From positions 1-39,997 of the forward strand of contig PABK01000037.1 in assembly GCA_002699145.1 (NCBI GenBank): DNA of 39,997 nt. The letters are read 5' to 3'. Below the pieces are notes generated by a model. The model saw only the letters and a program-made list of their open reading frames with translations. It did no database searches and was not told the origin of the DNA. Both the position numbers and the translations under genes were made by a program. Positions 16,261-27,842 of this stretch are shown in pieces. Source of the stretch: Halioglobus sp. GTDB lineage: Bacteria > Pseudomonadota > Gammaproteobacteria > Pseudomonadales > Halieaceae. Within the stretch, counting starts at the first letter, position 1, and each line of letters opens with the position of its first letter.

Positions 16261-16787
16261 GCGTTGCGCTGCCGCACTCCCAGGACGCCGACGAAGTTGC
16301 ACGGGCGGTGGGAGCTGTCCAGTTGCTCGCGGATCAGGCCTTCCCAGGCCGTGCGGCAGGCGCCGGTGGAACCGGGCATGCAGAAAATGACGGTGTTGTT
16401 GGCGAAGCCCGCCAGCGCCCGGGATTGCACCGTCGAGGAGCCGATTTCCTCGTAGGACAGGGCGCGAAACACCTCGCCAAAGCCGTCGATATCCTTGTCG
16501 AACAGGGGGCGCACCGCCTCGGGGGTGGAGTCGCGGCCGGAGAAGCCGGTGCCGCCGGTAACCAGCACCGCGTCAATCGCGGCGTCGGCAATCCACGCCG
16601 ACAGCAGGGCGCGGATCTGGTAGATGTCGTCGCGTACGATGGCCTTGTCGGCCAGGCGGTGGCCGGCGTCGCCCAGCGCCGCGGCCAGGTACTGCCCGGA
16701 GGTATCGTCCTCCTCCGTGCGGGTATCCGATACCGTGAGCACGCCGATACCCAGCGTCCGGGGGTTGCTGTCTGTCGCCTTGGCCAT
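16257..16787 (-). CDS. moaB: Molybdopterin adenylyltransferase-like protein
   Basis: This protein of the MoaB/MogA family activates molybdopterin by adenylylation before MoeA acts; in E. coli the MoaB role itself is less clear than MogA. The product is 176 residues with the conserved [14 protein letters not shown] (77–90) and MPGSTGAC (137–144). It overlaps moeA by 4 nt, and its ATG directly abuts the stop of the preceding SDR-like gene (TGAATG). The tight packing suggests one transcript and coupled translation. Confidence 0.94.
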   Translation of the reverse strand: MAKATDSNPRTLGIGVLTVSDTRTEEDDTSGQYLAAALGDAGHRLADKAIVRDDIYQIRALLSAWIADAAIDAVLVTGGTGFSGRDSTPEAVRPLFDKDIDGFGEVFRALSYEEIGSSTVQSRALAGFANNTVIFCMPGSTGACRTAWEGLIREQLDSSHRPCNFVGVLGVRQRNA

Positions 16788-17663
16788 TCAGTTCTCTCCT
16801 GCCTGCTGCCGGTGGTGGTACTCCTTCACCATGTCGCCGATGGCGCTGCGCCATGGGATCTGGCGGATGGCGAAGGTATTGCGGATACGCGTGCAATCCA
16901 GTGCGCGGTTCAGCGGACGCAGCCCCTCGGGCTCGCGCTCCAGTTCCACCGCGGACGCGCTGACATCGAAAAATTGCGAGGCCGCCGCGAGCAGGGCCTC
17001 GGCGAACTCGTAGTAGGTGGCGGTATCCGAACTGCCGTAGTGGTAGATTCCCCAGGGCTCCAGGCCGGTGCCGAGCTGGTCCAGCAGCGCCAGCACCACC
17101 CGGGCGCCGTCGTCCGCAGCCACCGGGCAACCGCGCAGGTTGTCGTCCAGCACCAGGCTGTCACCCTCGCGCAGGGGCTCGAGCATCTGCGAAATCAGGT
17201 TAGTGCCCTCGTAGGAGAAAATCGGCCCGAAACGCAGGATCAGGTGGCGTTCGCAGGTCTGCGCCACCACGGCCTCCGCATCGCGCAGCAACTCGCCCAC
17301 GGAACCCTCGTTGTCCGGCTCATCGCGCTCGGTGTAGGGGCGTTCCAGCCGCCCGGAAAACACCCGCGAGCTGGAGATATACAGGTAGGCGGTGCCGGTG
17401 CGCTGACAGGCCTTGGCGATCCAGTGACAGCGTTTCAGGTCCAGCGGCTGGATTTGAATGCCGCCGTCGCCCGCCGCCTCGATGCGCACATCGACCACGA
17501 CATCACACCTGGCGCGCACCACACTTTTTTTCGCCTGCCGTTCGCTTTTCCAGCGGCAGGCGGAGCGACTCAGGGGAAAGAGTTCATGCCGGCCCAGCAT
17601 GGCCTGGCGCTCTTGCACCGCCATGCCCAGGGGGGTATCGGAACCCAGCAGGAGTACGCGCAC
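16788..17663 (-). CDS. RmlD-like SDR protein with degenerate active site
   Basis: The 291-residue product resembles dTDP-4-dehydrorhamnose reductase-type extended SDRs. It starts MRVLLLGSDTPLG, a nucleotide-binding loop. It then has YISSSRVFSG (95–104), PYTERDEPDN (109–118), and a C-terminal half with an RFGPIF segment. The catalytic YGxSK position seems to be SVGELL (121–126), so both Tyr and Lys appear to be replaced. It may bind a nucleotide or sugar nucleotide without reducing it. The start is GTG 17663 after a G-rich stretch. It is coupled to moaB downstream and follows ssb by 55 nt. No specific function is assigned; a cell-envelope sugar role is inference. Confidence 0.75.
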   Translation of the reverse strand: MRVLLLGSDTPLGMAVQERQAMLGRHELFPLSRSACRWKSERQAKKSVVRARCDVVVDVRIEAAGDGGIQIQPLDLKRCHWIAKACQRTGTAYLYISSSRVFSGRLERPYTERDEPDNEGSVGELLRDAEAVVAQTCERHLILRFGPIFSYEGTNLISQMLEPLREGDSLVLDDNLRGCPVAADDGARVVLALLDQLGTGLEPWGIYHYGSSDTATYYEFAEALLAAASQFFDVSASAVELEREPEGLRPLNRALDCTRIRNTFAIRQIPWRSAIGDMVKEYHHRQQAGEN

Positions 17664-17718
17664 CGCCGCCCCCCCACTGTTCAGGAACTAGAGCGTCGGC
17701 GCGGGGCACCGGCGGCGG

Positions 17719-18213
17719 TCAAAACGGGATATCGTCTTCGAAATTGCCGAAGTCCGCCGGCGCCGACTGGCCGCCGCCAGCCGCCGGCGCGGCGACCGCC
17801 GCGGGCGCACCGCTGTTGTCCGCCGGCGCCTGGTAGCCGCCGCCGGCGCCAGCGCCGGCGCCGCGACTGTCCAGCATCTGCATCTCGTTGACGATGATTT
17901 CGGTGGTGTAGCGATCCTGACCGTCCTGTCCCTGCCACTTGCGCGTCTGCAGCCGGCCCTCAACGTAGACCTTGGAACCCTTCTTCAGGTACTCGCCGGC
18001 GATCTGCCCGAGCCGGTAGTTGCCGCGATCGCGAAAGACCACGCGGTGCCACTCGGTCTTTTCCTTCTGCTCACCGGTCTGCTTGTCGCGCCAGGTCTCG
18101 CTGGTGGCGATACTAGCATTGGTGACCGCGCCGCCGTCGGGGAAGAAACGGGTCTCGGGGTCGTTGCCCAGGTTGCCCACCAGGATGACTTTGTTGACGC
18201 CCCGCGATGCCAT
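17719..18213 (-). CDS. ssb: Single-stranded DNA-binding protein
   Basis: This protein coats single-stranded DNA in replication, recombination and repair. The product is 164 residues. The OB-fold domain (about 4–115) starts [19 protein letters not shown] low-complexity Gly/Ala/Pro linker covers 116–153, and the acidic interaction tip [11 protein letters not shown] is intact. ATG 18213 (MASRG) is chosen because AGGA lies upstream and the family starts here; a longer reading has no support. It is near uvrA as in E. coli and Pseudomonas, with an MFS gene between. No LexA-type box was seen upstream. Confidence 0.97.
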   Translation of the reverse strand: MASRGVNKVILVGNLGNDPETRFFPDGGAVTNASIATSETWRDKQTGEQKEKTEWHRVVFRDRGNYRLGQIAGEYLKKGSKVYVEGRLQTRKWQGQDGQDRYTTEIIVNEMQMLDSRGAGAGAGGGYQAPADNSGAPAAVAAPAAGGGQSAPADFGNFEDDIPF

Positions 18214-18319
18214 AGGAATTCCTCGTATTTTCGTCAAACTCGACACGTGATCGGACAGGGGACTATAGCAACCCCACCGTGCAAATGCGACAGCCCGGGG
18301 CGCCTGTAAGCCATCTAAA

Positions 18320-18350
18320 CAGGCCGCCAGCGCGGTCGATTGGCGGCCTG
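18320..18350 (-). terminator. Candidate terminator of the MFS gene
   Basis: A perfect 10-bp stem (18320–18329 with 18341–18350) with an 11-nt loop lies about 25 nt after the MFS stop. On the minus strand it is followed only by GTTTAG, a poor U tract, so termination strength is uncertain. Confidence 0.5.
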
Positions 18351-18375
18351 GCGGCGGCGCCTGCGCCCGCCGCCG

Positions 18376-19569
18376 CTAGGTGCCCGCGGCGGGTTCGACC
18401 AGGGGGGCCGGGCGCGGCGCGCGCAGCACGCCGACGCCCCAGAGTGCCGTGAGCAACAGGCAGGCGGCGCCCAGCGCCCAGACGCCTGCCGCCTGCAGCA
18501 ACCAGCCGCCCACGGCCCCGCCGGCGAAGGCGCCGAGGAACTGGCTGGTGCTGAAGAGTCCCATGGCGGTGCCCCGTCCCTCGACGGAGGCGGTCTTGCT
18601 CACCGCAGAAGGGAGAGTCGCCTCGAGGTAGTTGAAACCGACGAAAAACAGCCACAGGCCGGTATACAGCAGCCACTCCCCGGCGGCCAGCCCAAACAGG
18701 GCCAGCGCGAGCACGATGCAGCCGATACCCACCAGCAGCGCCGTACGCGGCCTGCCGCCCCGCTCGGCGGTACGCATCAGCACGGCCATACCCGCCAGCG
18801 ACAGCAGCAGCACCGGCAGGTAGACCTGCCAGTGATGGGCGCGGTCCACGCCGGCGCCGGTTTCCAGCATCCCCGGCACCACCAGGAAGCAGGCCATGAG
18901 CACGAAATGCAGGGTAAACACCCCGAAATACAGCCGCGCCAGGGCGCTGTCGAACAGGCTGCGCCCGAGCAGGTCGCCGCCCCGCCCCGGCCGCGCCGAG
19001 ATGGCGGGCTGCGCCGCGGGCGCCGGCACCCGCAGCAAGACCAGGGCGATGCCGGCCAGCGCCAGCAGCGCGGTAAACCAGAATACGGTGGGCAGGCCGC
19101 CGCGGGCCGCCAGCAGCGGGCCCAGCACCATCGCCAGGGCGAACGCCAGGCCGATGCTGATGCCCACCAGGGCCATGGCCTTGGTGCGCTGCTCCTCGCG
19201 CGTGAGGTCCGCCAGCAGCGCCATCAGGGTACTGGCGATGGCCCCCGCTCCCTGCAGCACCCGCCCGAGCACGATGCCGCCGACCGTGTCCGCCTGCGCC
19301 GCCACCACGCTGCCCAGGCCGAACAACAGCAGGCCGGCGACGATGACCGGCTTGCGGCCGACCCGGTCCGACAGCCAGCCCAGCGGCACCTGCAGCAGCG
19401 CCTGGGTCAGGCCGTAGGCCCCCAGCGCGAGACCGAGCAGGAAGGGCGTCGCGCCCGGCATGTCCGCCGCGTACAGGGCCAGCAGTGGCAGGACCATGAA
19501 CAGGCCCAGCATGCGGGTCATGTACAGCAGCGCCAGGGAGGCGACCGAGCGCCGCTCCTGGGGAGACAT
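18376..19569 (-). CDS. MFS transporter, YajR-like
   Basis: The 397-residue product has about 12 hydrophobic segments and the MFS motif A at [11 protein letters not shown] (64–74) between helices 2 and 3. The opening [17 protein letters not shown] is like YajR and its relatives, putative drug or metabolite exporters of the inner membrane. ATG 19569 is taken as start; GTG 19587 six codons upstream is possible, and neither has a clear ribosome-binding site. It is divergent from uvrA and upstream of ssb, the same order as in Pseudomonas aeruginosa. The substrate is unknown. Confidence 0.9.
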   Translation of the reverse strand: MSPQERRSVASLALLYMTRMLGLFMVLPLLALYAADMPGATPFLLGLALGAYGLTQALLQVPLGWLSDRVGRKPVIVAGLLLFGLGSVVAAQADTVGGIVLGRVLQGAGAIASTLMALLADLTREEQRTKAMALVGISIGLAFALAMVLGPLLAARGGLPTVFWFTALLALAGIALVLLRVPAPAAQPAISARPGRGGDLLGRSLFDSALARLYFGVFTLHFVLMACFLVVPGMLETGAGVDRAHHWQVYLPVLLLSLAGMAVLMRTAERGGRPRTALLVGIGCIVLALALFGLAAGEWLLYTGLWLFFVGFNYLEATLPSAVSKTASVEGRGTAMGLFSTSQFLGAFAGGAVGGWLLQAAGVWALGAACLLLTALWGVGVLRAPRPAPLVEPAAGT

Positions 19570-19643
19570 CGGGTTTTCGGTAATCACGAAGCGGGGGGCG
19601 GGATACGGTAGCCAGACAAGTGCGCTATGGTAACAGCTTCCGC

Positions 19644-19664
19644 CCCCGCGCGGACAGCGCGGGG
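19644..19664. repeat. GC-rich inverted repeat between MFS gene and uvrA
   Basis: An 8-bp perfect inverted repeat, CCCCGCGC/GCGCGGGG, encloses 5 nt. It lies 76 nt upstream of the MFS start on the divergent side. There is no U tract, so it is not a clear terminator. An 11-nt direct repeat CCGGCAAGGGC occurs just beyond it at 19679–19689 and 19699–19709, spaced 20 nt. Confidence 0.5.
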
Positions 19665-19717
19665 CCATCCCGTGCCGTCCGGCAAGGGCCTGTCCTGGCC
19701 GGCAAGGGCAGCGTATT

Positions 19718-19747
19718 TTGCCAGCGGACCACGCCCGGGCATATACT
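19718..19747 (+). promoter_or_regulatory. Candidate promoter of uvrA
   Basis: TTGCCA (19718–19723) and TATACT (19742–19747) are 18 nt apart. The start site near 19754 would give a leader of about 42 nt with AGGA before the ATG. No CTGT-N8-ACAG LexA box overlaps it. Confidence 0.65.
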
Positions 19748-19795
19748 GTCGTGTTTCGGTTCGAAGGCCCTGCAGGGGCCCATTCCAGGACGATT

Positions 19796-22642
<2,847 letters not shown>

Positions 22643-22645
22643 GCG

Positions 22646-23788
22646 GTGCGCGCGGCCGGCCCGGCGCGGGGCGAGCATCGGGACACCCTGAGCAACATCC
22701 AGTGCCTGCGCTTCGTCGCGGCCCTGCTGGTGGTGCTGTTCCACGCCGGCGCCTACCTGCCCTACGGCGGCCACCAGCGCGGCGCCCTGTTCGAGGCGGC
22801 CGCGCTGACCGGCTTTGGCGGTGTGGACATCTTCTTCGTCATCTCCGGCTTCATCATGGCCTGGACCACACGCCAGGCCAGCGGGGCGGGCGACGCCCAG
22901 CGCTTCCTGCGGCGCCGCGTCGCGCGCATCTACTCCGGCTACTGGCCGTTCTGCCTGATCTACCTGGCGGCCTTCTGGTTTACCGGGCCGGCGCGCCTGG
23001 AAGGCGTGGACATGGCGGGTTCCTTCAGCCTGTGGCCAACCCCGGTGGGAGAACTGCTGATCTCCGTCAGCTGGACCCTGGTCTTCGAGATGTACTTCTA
23101 CGTGCTGTTCGCACTGCTTATCGCGATAATGGGCAGGCGCCGCGAGGCGCTGTTGCCGGCGCTGTTCTGCGCCTTCCTGGCCTGGACCGCGTACAGTGTG
23201 TTCGTGCGCGGCGCGTACACGCCGGCCGCTTTCGAGCAGATGAGCAAGTACGAGGTGTACTGGGCCTCACCCTACCTGCTGCAATTTCTCGCCGGGGCTC
23301 TCGCTGCGCAGTGGTTGCACACGCGGCGCGCGGGACCGGCCTGGCCCTATCTCGCCCTGGGACTGCTGCTGTGGGTCGCCGCCGGCTACCTCAACGCGGC
23401 CGTGTTCGACGGCGGGCTCACGCGCGGCGACAGGGTGCCCTGGCGCGTGCTGATATTCGGCGCGCCCGCGCTGGTGCTGCTGATCGGCCTGGTGCGGCTG
23501 GAATTCGCCGGCGTGGTCATCGCGCCGCGCTGGAGCGTGCTACTGGGCGGCGCGTCCTATGCGCTGTACCTCTCCCACCCGGTGCTACTGTACCTGGCGC
23601 AGCGGCTGGGCGGCCTGAACCGCTCCCTGACGGGCAGCACGGACCTGGTGGCGCAAGGCGCCTATCTCCTGCTGGTAGTCCTGATCGTGCTGTTGAGCAC
23701 AGCCCACTACCGGGCGATCGAACGGCCCCTGCACCGCCTGTTCAGGCGTCTGCTGCGCACGGACACGCACCACAGCGGCGGCGGCTGA
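22646..23788 (+). CDS. Membrane acyltransferase (acyltransferase 3 family)
   Basis: The 380-residue product is a polytopic membrane protein with roughly ten hydrophobic segments. It carries the family hallmarks RFVAALLVVLFHAG (with the conserved His, residues 22–35) and GVDIFFVISGFIM. The opening is close to ExoZ/OafA-like enzymes that O-acetylate exported polysaccharides or lipopolysaccharide. The start is GTG 22646, only 3 nt after the uvrA stop and in the same frame, with no clear ribosome-binding site, so it may depend on readthrough or coupling. It converges on the sulfotransferase gene. The substrate is unknown. Confidence 0.88.
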   Translation: MRAAGPARGEHRDTLSNIQCLRFVAALLVVLFHAGAYLPYGGHQRGALFEAAALTGFGGVDIFFVISGFIMAWTTRQASGAGDAQRFLRRRVARIYSGYWPFCLIYLAAFWFTGPARLEGVDMAGSFSLWPTPVGELLISVSWTLVFEMYFYVLFALLIAIMGRRREALLPALFCAFLAWTAYSVFVRGAYTPAAFEQMSKYEVYWASPYLLQFLAGALAAQWLHTRRAGPAWPYLALGLLLWVAAGYLNAAVFDGGLTRGDRVPWRVLIFGAPALVLLIGLVRLEFAGVVIAPRWSVLLGGASYALYLSHPVLLYLAQRLGGLNRSLTGSTDLVAQGAYLLLVVLIVLLSTAHYRAIERPLHRLFRRLLRTDTHHSGGG

Positions 23789-23806
23789 ACCGGGGGCGCG
23801 GCGCGC

Positions 23807-24628
23807 TCAGCCCCACTGGAACTCCGTGCGAAAGCGCTCGCCCAGGCGCGCGTTCAACTCGTTCCGCTGTTGCCGGATCTGCACCGCATCGAGGTCGGCC
23901 CGTGCCGGCTCGGCCCCCTGGTACCCGAGGAACCCGGCCACGCGGCTCATTTCATGTTGCGGATCCTGCAGCAGGCTCTCGTACTCCACCTCCAACCGCG
24001 GCGGGCAATGCAGGTCACAATAGTAATCGAACAGGTAGTGCGTCACGGCAATGGTTTGCAGCGCCTGCACCAGCCCCTCGCGGGAGTAACCCACCTCGCG
24101 CGACGGCTGCGGCGCGTCCGATTTCACCTCCGTCCAGATACCGGTCTGCCGCGCGATGTAAAGCGACACCGCCTGTGACAGCCGGTCGCTGCGCCGTGGA
24201 GTGATCAGGCGCACACTGTGGAAATGCTCCAGCAGTCCCGTCCGGGTCAGCCAGAACAACTGCCGCGCGCCGATCTTGAATCCGGCCTGCCCATCGCTGA
24301 GCCAGTTGTTCACCAGGCTGAGGAAAAAATCCGTAAACGTCGCGTAGCTGTCACGCTGACTGACCAGGGTGACCTCTTCGCCGTTGAACACCTCGGCGCG
24401 TGGCGGCACCGGCATACCGACCTGGTGCATCAATTCGGTGAGCAGCGTGGAGCCGGAGCGGTTACTGAAGCCGACCAGGAACAGCTTGCACGATGCGAGG
24501 TGCTCGCGCTCCGCCGCGCTCAGGGGGCGCAGCAGGGCGTCGCCGAAAAAATCCTCGATCGCCTCCTGGTGAGCCGAATTGTAGGGATAAAGCTGGCGGT
24601 TCAATTCGCCCAGGTGGTCGGTTTGCAT
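23807..24628 (-). CDS. Stf0-like sulfotransferase
   Basis: The 273-residue product has the 5'-phosphosulfate loop of PAPS-dependent sulfotransferases at FSNRSGSTLLTEL (54–66), followed by GMPVPPRAEVFN, as in the trehalose/glycolipid sulfotransferase Stf0 group. Conserved Arg and Ser after LITPRRSDR (142–150) would fit the 3'-phosphate site. No signal peptide or membrane segment is seen, so it should act in the cytoplasm. A good promoter lies upstream but the ribosome-binding site is weak. It stands alone between the acyltransferase and rplQ. The acceptor, possibly a sugar or lipid, is not known. Confidence 0.82.
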   Translation of the reverse strand: MQTDHLGELNRQLYPYNSAHQEAIEDFFGDALLRPLSAAEREHLASCKLFLVGFSNRSGSTLLTELMHQVGMPVPPRAEVFNGEEVTLVSQRDSYATFTDFFLSLVNNWLSDGQAGFKIGARQLFWLTRTGLLEHFHSVRLITPRRSDRLSQAVSLYIARQTGIWTEVKSDAPQPSREVGYSREGLVQALQTIAVTHYLFDYYCDLHCPPRLEVEYESLLQDPQHEMSRVAGFLGYQGAEPARADLDAVQIRQQRNELNARLGERFRTEFQWG

Positions 24629-24657
24629 CGGTGCGCCGGGGACTGGAAGGGGAGGAA

Positions 24658-24686
24658 ATTATGTCCGATCAACCGTGCAGCGACAA
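24658..24686 (-). promoter_or_regulatory. Promoter of the sulfotransferase gene
   Basis: On the minus strand TTGTCG (24681–24686) and CATAAT (24658–24663) are 17 nt apart. The start site near 24651 gives a leader of about 23 nt. It lies just after the rplQ terminator, so the gene is transcribed separately from the alpha operon. Confidence 0.7.
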
Positions 24687-24716
24687 GCCGGCAACGCCGC
24701 TGAACGGAGCGCGCAG

Positions 24717-24740
24717 AAAAAAGCCGGGACATGCCCGGCT
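24717..24740 (-). terminator. Rho-independent terminator after rplQ
   Basis: A 7-bp stem AGCCGGG/CCCGGCT with a 5-nt loop (24722–24740) is followed on the minus strand by six U residues (24717–24722). It lies 47 nt after the rplQ stop and should end the alpha operon, and with it the ribosomal supercluster. Confidence 0.92.
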
Positions 24741-24787
24741 CTTTGCTCTGCGCCTGGGACCGGCAGCAAATCCGGCCCGAGGAAGAC

Positions 24788-25177
24788 TTACTCGTCGTCG
24801 TCCTCGTACGCTTCGGGCTGCGGACGGTCGACCAGTTCCACGTAGGCCATGGGCGCCTTGTCGCCGGCGCGGTAGCCGCACTTGAGGATGCGGATATAGC
24901 CGCCGGGACGCTCCTGGTAACGCGGGCCCAGCTCGCTGAACAACTTGCCCACCGCCGCCTTGTTGCGGGTGCGGTCAAAGGCCAGGCGACGGTTGGCCAC
25001 GCTGTCCTTTTTCGCCAGGGTGATCAGGGGCTCCGCGTAGCTGCGCAGTTCCTTCGCCTTGGGCAGGGTGGTCTTGATCAGCTCGTGCTCCACCAGCGAC
25101 ACCGTCATGTTCCGAAACATGGCCTTGCGGTGTGAACTGTTGCGATTCAGTTGACGTCCACTGTGACGATGACGCAT
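24788..25177 (-). CDS. rplQ: 50S ribosomal protein L17
   Basis: This large-subunit protein sits near the peptide exit. The product is 129 residues (E. coli 127), starting [20 protein letters not shown], the invariant family opening. The tail ends in acidic EAYEDDDE, a lineage feature. It is the last gene of the alpha operon rpsM–rpsK–rpsD–rpoA–rplQ. A 63-nt gap after rpoA contains a small hairpin (25197–25211), and a terminator follows the stop. Confidence 0.98.
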   Translation of the reverse strand: MRHRHSGRQLNRNSSHRKAMFRNMTVSLVEHELIKTTLPKAKELRSYAEPLITLAKKDSVANRRLAFDRTRNKAAVGKLFSELGPRYQERPGGYIRILKCGYRAGDKAPMAYVELVDRPQPEAYEDDDE

Positions 25178-25196
25178 TTTTCCAATCCTATAGTCG

Positions 25197-25211
25197 GTGC
25201 TGTCTCAGCAC
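25197..25211 (-). other. Hairpin in rpoA-rplQ gap
   Basis: GTGCTG and CAGCAC form a 6-bp stem around TCT between rpoA and rplQ. With no U tract it is not a terminator; it may affect mRNA stability or rplQ translation. This is inference from the fold only. Confidence 0.4.
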
Positions 25212-25240
25212 GTAAATTCAATATTGCCCGCGCCGCCGGT

Positions 25241-26245
25241 TCAGGCGCTCAGCACCCGCTCGTCGTTTTTCAGGCTGGCGGGCGGCCAGTTGTCCAGGCG
25301 CATACCCAATGACAGGCCGCGCGAGGCCAGCACGTCCTTGATTTCCGTCAGCGACTTCTTGCCCAGGTTCGGCGTCTTCAGCAGTTCCACTTCAGTGCGT
25401 TGCACCAGGTCGCCGATGTAGTAGATGTTCTCGGCCTTGAGGCAGTTGGCCGAACGCACGGTCAGCTCCAGGTCGTCTACCGGGCGCAGCAGGATGGGAT
25501 CGACCTCGTCCTCTTCCTCGATGGATTCGGATTCGGACTCGCTCTCCAGGTCCACGAACACCGCCAGCTGCTGCTGCAGGATGGTGGCGGCGCGGCGGAT
25601 CGCCTCTTCCGGATCAATCGTGCCGTTGGTTTCCAGGTCCAGTACCAGCTTGTCCAGGTCGGTGCGCTGTTCCACACGGGCGGCCTCGACCACATAGGCC
25701 ACGCGCTGCACCGGGGAGAAGGTGGCGTCGAGCTGCAACCTGCCGATGGAACGGGTCTCTTCTTCCGGGTTTTCCCGCGAGTCCGCCGGCGAGTAACCGC
25801 GGCCCACGGCCACGGTAAGCTTCATGTTGATTTCCGCGCCCTCATTGAGGTGGCAAATCACGTGATCGGGATTGCGGATCTCGATATCGTGGTCAACCTG
25901 GATGTCGCCGGCGGTGACGGCGCCCGGGCCCTTCTTGCTCAGGGTCAGCTCCGCCTCTTCCTTGCCGCTCATGACCAGGGCGACGCCCTTGAGGTTGAGC
26001 AGGATCTCGATGACATCTTCCTGCACGCCCTCGATGGCGCTGTACTCGTGCAGCACGCCGTCGATTTCCACTTCGGTGATGGCGCTGCCGGGCATGGAGG
26101 ACAGAAGAATGCGACGCAGGGCGTTGCCCAGGGTGTGGCCAAAGCCGCGTTCCAGCGGCTCCAGGGTTACCTGGGAGCGGGTCGCGTTCTTTTCCTCGAC
26201 ATTGATGACGCGAGGGGTCAAAAATTCGTTCACTGCACTCTGCAT
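25241..26245 (-). CDS. rpoA: RNA polymerase alpha subunit
   Basis: Two copies of this subunit start RNA polymerase assembly, and its C-terminal domain contacts UP elements and activators. The product is 334 residues (E. coli 329). The N-terminal domain contains [20 protein letters not shown] (28–47). The C-terminal domain (about 250–330) contains [12 protein letters not shown] with the DNA-contact Arg264, and [16 protein letters not shown]. The interdomain linker (234–248) is unusually acidic, with four Glu-Ser repeats followed by a Glu/Asp run. It lies between rpsD and rplQ in the alpha operon. Confidence 0.98.
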   Translation of the reverse strand: MQSAVNEFLTPRVINVEEKNATRSQVTLEPLERGFGHTLGNALRRILLSSMPGSAITEVEIDGVLHEYSAIEGVQEDVIEILLNLKGVALVMSGKEEAELTLSKKGPGAVTAGDIQVDHDIEIRNPDHVICHLNEGAEINMKLTVAVGRGYSPADSRENPEEETRSIGRLQLDATFSPVQRVAYVVEAARVEQRTDLDKLVLDLETNGTIDPEEAIRRAATILQQQLAVFVDLESESESESIEEEDEVDPILLRPVDDLELTVRSANCLKAENIYYIGDLVQRTEVELLKTPNLGKKSLTEIKDVLASRGLSLGMRLDNWPPASLKNDERVLSA

Positions 26246-26280
26246 TATGGCACCTGTCCTGTAGGTTATTCCTTCGGCGA

Positions 26281-26901
26281 TTACTTGGAGTAAAGCTCGA
26301 CGATCAGGTTTTCGTTGATCTCAGTGGATAGGTCCTGGCGATCCGGAACTGCCTTGAACGTTCCCTCCAGCTTGTCGCCGTTCACTTCGATCCACTCGGG
26401 CTCGCCGCGCTGGGCCGCCAGGGCCATGGCTGACTGGATACGCAGTTGCTTCCTGGCCTTTTCACGCAGGGAGATCACGTCGCCCGGCTTGACCTGGTAA
26501 GAGGGAATATTGACGGTAGCGCCGTTCACCAGCACAGCCTTGTGCGATACGAGTTGGCGCGCCTCGGCGCGGGTTGAGCCGAAACCAATACGGTAGACGA
26601 CATTGTCGAGGCGGCTTTCCAGCAACTGCAGCAGGTTTTCACCGGTCGCACCCTTGAGGCGCGCCGCTTCCTTGTAGTAATTGCGGAACTGCTTTTCCAG
26701 CACACCGTAGATACGGCGTACCTTCTGCTTCTCACGCAGCTGCACGCCGTAGTCAGACAGGCGGCCGCGGCGAACGCCCTGCTGTCCGGGAATTGCTTCT
26801 ACCTTGCACTTGCTTTCCAGTGCGCGTACGCCGCTCTTCAGGAAGAGGTCGGTTCCTTCGCGACGGGACAGCTTGCACTTGGGTCCAATATATCGAGCCA
26901 T
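26281..26901 (-). CDS. rpsD: 30S ribosomal protein S4
   Basis: This primary 16S rRNA-binding protein nucleates 30S assembly. In E. coli it also represses translation of the alpha operon by binding its leader, so S4 may control its neighbours here. The product is 206 residues, the E. coli length. It starts [16 protein letters not shown] and has the S4 RNA-binding domain [20 protein letters not shown] followed by [13 protein letters not shown]. It lies 21 nt after rpsK and 35 nt before rpoA. Confidence 0.98.
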   Translation of the reverse strand: MARYIGPKCKLSRREGTDLFLKSGVRALESKCKVEAIPGQQGVRRGRLSDYGVQLREKQKVRRIYGVLEKQFRNYYKEAARLKGATGENLLQLLESRLDNVVYRIGFGSTRAEARQLVSHKAVLVNGATVNIPSYQVKPGDVISLREKARKQLRIQSAMALAAQRGEPEWIEVNGDKLEGTFKAVPDRQDLSTEINENLIVELYSK

Positions 26902-26922
26902 GTCAGTTCAATCCTGGTTGCG

Positions 26923-27315
26923 TTATACGCGACGTTTCTTGGGAGGACGGCAGCCGTTGTGCGGGATAGGCGTCACGTCGGTAATGTTGCTGATCTTGTA
27001 GCCACAGGCGTTGAGGGCCCGCACCGCGGACTCGCGCCCGGGACCAGGGCCTTTAACCTGTACGTCCAGGTTCTTCAGGCCGTATTCCTTGGCTGCCTCA
27101 CCGGCGCGCTCGGCCGCGACCTGCGCGGCGAACGGCGTGCTCTTGCGTGAGCCGCGGAAGCCGGAACCACCGGCGGTCGCCCAGCTCAGGGTATTACCCT
27201 GGCGGTCAGTGATGGTGATAATGGTGTTGTTGAAGGACGCGTGGACGTGCGCAATGCCGTCTACCACCGTCTTGGTAATCTTCTTACGAGTGCTCTTGGC
27301 ACCTGGCTTGGCCAT
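26923..27315 (-). CDS. rpsK: 30S ribosomal protein S11
   Basis: This protein of the 30S platform lies next to S18 and the mRNA exit region. The product is 130 residues (E. coli 129). It contains the family block [19 protein letters not shown] followed by [19 protein letters not shown], and ends with the basic tail CRPPKKRRV. An 85-nt gap separates it from rpsM, longer than most gaps in this cluster; I see no terminator or clear promoter in it. Confidence 0.98.
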   Translation of the reverse strand: MAKPGAKSTRKKITKTVVDGIAHVHASFNNTIITITDRQGNTLSWATAGGSGFRGSRKSTPFAAQVAAERAGEAAKEYGLKNLDVQVKGPGPGRESAVRALNACGYKISNITDVTPIPHNGCRPPKKRRV

Positions 27316-27400
27316 AATTTCTTCCTACTTTAATATCAACACTGCACTCTCTCGTTTCCACGGTGCAGCTACACTAAAAAAGGATTCGCTGTCAGCTTGC

Positions 27401-27757
27401 TTATCTGCGAATCGGCTTACGCGGGCCCTTGCGCGTACGGGCATTGGTCTTGGTGCGCTGGCCGCGCAGCGGCAGGCTGCGACGGTGCCGCAGTCCGCGG
27501 TTACACCCCAGGTCCATCAGGCGCTTGATGTTCATGGATACTTCACGCCGCAGGTCACCCTCGACCACCATGTCGCCGACCTTGGCGCGCAGTGCGTCCA
27601 TTTCGGCTTCGGTCAGCTCGCTGATCTTGGTGTTTTCGGCGACACCGGTCTCGGCGCACAGGCGCTTCGCCTGGCTGCGGCCGACGCCGAAAATATAGGT
27701 CAGCGAGATAACAGCGTGCTTGTTATCCGGAATGTTGACACCGGCTATACGAGCCAT
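27401..27757 (-). CDS. rpsM: 30S ribosomal protein S13
   Basis: This head protein of the 30S subunit makes bridges to the 50S subunit and contacts P-site tRNA. The product is 118 residues, the E. coli length, starting [20 protein letters not shown] with the helix-two-turn-helix segment [11 protein letters not shown]. The basic tail [10 protein letters not shown] enters the decoding region. It is the first gene of the alpha operon, behind its own promoter and a leader of about 80 nt that in E. coli is the S4 repressor target. Confidence 0.98.
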   Translation of the reverse strand: MARIAGVNIPDNKHAVISLTYIFGVGRSQAKRLCAETGVAENTKISELTEAEMDALRAKVGDMVVEGDLRREVSMNIKRLMDLGCNRGLRHRRSLPLRGQRTKTNARTRKGPRKPIRR

Positions 27758-27842
27758 TCAAATTCTCCAGTCACTTGTGGCGCTTGGAAGCTGCGGGCCG
27801 CCGCCGACCCCAGGGGCGCGGGACGTGGCCAAAAGGCGCAGC

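Noticed and set aside
19570-19795. LexA (SOS) box shared by uvrA
   Set aside because: CTGT occurs near the −10 region but no ACAG follows at the required 8-nt spacing; the same holds before ssb.
24661-24885. Small plus-strand frame starting MSDQPCSDKP
   Set aside because: It runs through the rplQ terminator and antisense to rplQ, with Arg/Pro-rich content typical of shadow frames.
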